DNA from: Membranipora membranacea
Lineage: Eukaryota; Bryozoa; Gymnolaemata; Cheilostomatida; Membraniporidae
Reading direction: 5' to 3'
Assembly (NCBI GenBank): GCA_914767715.1
Contig: OU612074.1
Span: 4,915,501 to 4,979,500, forward strand
DNA: 64,000 nucleotides
How positions within the stretch are numbered: position 1 is the stretch's first letter; the number at the start of each line of letters is the position of its first letter. Below are positions 62,838 through 64,000 of the stretch, piece after piece. The notes under the pieces were generated by a model, which worked only from the letters and a program-made list of their open reading frames with translations, was not told where the DNA came from and ran no database searches. The position numbers and the translations under genes were made by a program.

Positions 62838-63536
62838 TTAAGTTGATTCTTGTGGTCTGCCTCCTCTTGGGCGACAATGGCAAGGGCGTCTCCCTGAGCC
62901 ATCTTCACCACCAGCTGGTCTATCACCACGGGGGCCTCCTCTTGGTCGACTGCCATCTCCACCTGCTCGTAGTCTTCTCTCTTCTCCAGTTCCCTCTCTG
63001 CCCTCCCTGCCAGCACCTCCTCTTTCTGCTCTCTTGGCTATCATTTCCTCCCTACTCATTGGTGCGTCTCCACTGTCAATGCGAGCTTGTCTTCTTTCTG
63101 CCATTGACTCCTTCATTGCAACCCTATCCACATTTCCGTCCTCATCTCTGATTATTTCAACTTGACCTCTTGGCCTGCATTTGCAAGGCCTCCTTCTTAC
63201 TTCTGAACCATCACCGTCAGCATCCTGGGCAATGCAGGCACCTGCAAATTAAGAGTGTATGATTATTAATTTCCAAATATCGTTAGAACTACTATTCAGA
63301 CACCTTAAAAATTTAAAAAAATGTGTTGTATCCTACCATAGAGAACAATTATTTTACAGCCTAAAATGTTAATTGATTATTTTTAATATGCCTAACAAAA
63401 GTTTTGAAATGCTTAAATCTATTTCTCAAGAAATAAAGACAAATTGTCTTGTTGCTTGCAAGATTTACTCAGCACATCTATGATTGTACTCACCAACAAC
63501 AACTGCGAAGAGAAGAGTGACCGTTAACTTGTTCAT
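62838..63536 (-). CDS. Secreted RG/E-rich C-x-C protein, array copy 4
   Basis: Coding exons 63536-63494 and 63241-62838 give 148 residues, the longest copy. The signal peptide MNKLTVTLLFAVVVG runs on to ACIAQ. An acidic start (DADGDGSE), VRRRPCKCRPRGQ, a charged middle with added Met- and Glu-bearing segments (APMSREEMIAKRAERG), then RPCHCRPRGGRPQEST. One RGD (PRGDRP). The first, non-coding exon (about 63850-63694) is enlarged by a 10-bp tandem repeat. The last exon starts at 62528, with AATAAA at 62344-62339. The stop TAA abuts GTAAGT. The array may continue beyond the window. Function not recognised. Confidence 0.85.
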
Positions 63537-63720
63537 GGTTTCTACAAAAGTGAGTAAATGCAGCACTAAAGACATTTATTTAAACAAGGATAAAACTTTC
63601 AAAACAATATGTAACATAATAATAACATAGTTGCACTGTAGCTTCGAACATGTTAATTTTTTCATTTTTATTTAAGTCAAAATATAGGCTTACCTGGCGA
63701 GTGTTTTTCTTTGGAATCTG

Positions 63721-63840
63721 TTCTGCTCTGTTCTGCTCTGTTCTGCTCTGTTCTGCTCTGTTCTGCTCTGTTCTGCTCTGTTTTGCTCTGCCCTGCTCTG
63801 TTCTGCTCTGGTCTGCTCTGTTCTACTCTGTTCTGCCCTG
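63721..63840 (-). repeat. Twelve 10-bp units (CAGAGCAGAA) in the 5' UTR exon of copy 4
   Basis: On the plus strand TTCTGCTCTG repeats twelve times, six perfectly and six with one or two changes. It lies within the non-coding first exon of copy 4. Copies 1 and 3 have two or three related TTCTG units at the same place, so the array expanded in situ. Open frames across it on the plus strand are artefacts of the repeat. Confidence 0.9.
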
Positions 63841-63876
63841 TTAGAAGATGTGTGCCTATGTTTCATTGTGCCTTGA

Positions 63877-63884
63877 CTTTTATA
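63877..63884 (-). promoter_or_regulatory. TATA box, array copy 4
   Basis: TATAAAAG on the minus strand in the block GATTTACTATAAAAGTCAAG. The conserved upstream DNA (CACATGACAAGGTAGAT, also seen before copy 3) continues to the window end. Confidence 0.75.
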
Positions 63885-64000
63885 GTAAATCTACCAACCT
63901 AGTGACGCTTATCAAATGTGGCGCACGTCCAAACTTGTCACATGACAAGGTAGATTTAACTAGCATAATCCCATCATTCATGAGATTATGGTTGAGATAA

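Noticed and set aside
63650-63902. Plus-strand Cys/Leu/Ser repeat open frames
   Set aside because: Produced by the 10-bp repeat; the strand and position belong to the 5' UTR of copy 4.

Overview
The window is nuclear DNA of an invertebrate animal. The genes are split by many GT-AG introns of a few hundred bases to 2.9 kb. The bulk DNA is AT-rich and littered with tRNA-derived SINEs, short inverted-repeat elements and one decayed non-LTR retrotransposon. The protein families are metazoan: a BTB-BACK-Kelch protein of the IVNS1ABP type, an NHL-propeller receptor-like protein and a Mab-21 nucleotidyltransferase-fold membrane protein. A sponge, cnidarian or other marine invertebrate would all fit; the sequence alone does not let me name the species.

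Layout: 1-0.9 kb, nothing recognisable. 0.93-11.8 kb (+), a complete 14-exon IVNS1ABP homologue. 13.06-18.75 kb (-), a single-pass receptor-like protein with an extracellular NHL propeller, a Thr/Ser-rich stalk, one membrane helix and a cytoplasmic tail with SH2-type tyrosine motifs and 11-residue repeats. 19.9-30.0 kb (+), a 13-exon membrane protein with a Mab-21/cGAS-like domain. Its splice phases and catalytic acids are intact, but two in-frame stop codons break it, so it looks like a recently decayed (or polymorphic) gene. 30-39.4 kb is a gene-poor stretch of SINEs, a three-unit tandem repeat and a 15-bp minisatellite. 39.4-64 kb (-) is a tandem array of four copies of one small gene, each with a TATA box, a non-coding first exon, a 43-nt coding signal-peptide exon, one large coding exon and a short last exon. 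The products are secreted Arg/Gly/Glu/Asp-rich low-complexity proteins of 135-148 residues, with a C-x-C motif near each end. Repeated non-coding blocks, an RT remnant and a 1-kb near-perfect palindrome lie between the copies.

The first three genes are unrelated neighbours, not an operon. The array is the clearest candidate for an undescribed system: four diverging paralogues with the same promoter, the same exon plan, a stop codon that abuts an intron donor in every copy, and the same 15-bp module in the last intron. I did not recognise the family. All exon borders were read by eye from splice consensus, frame and phase.
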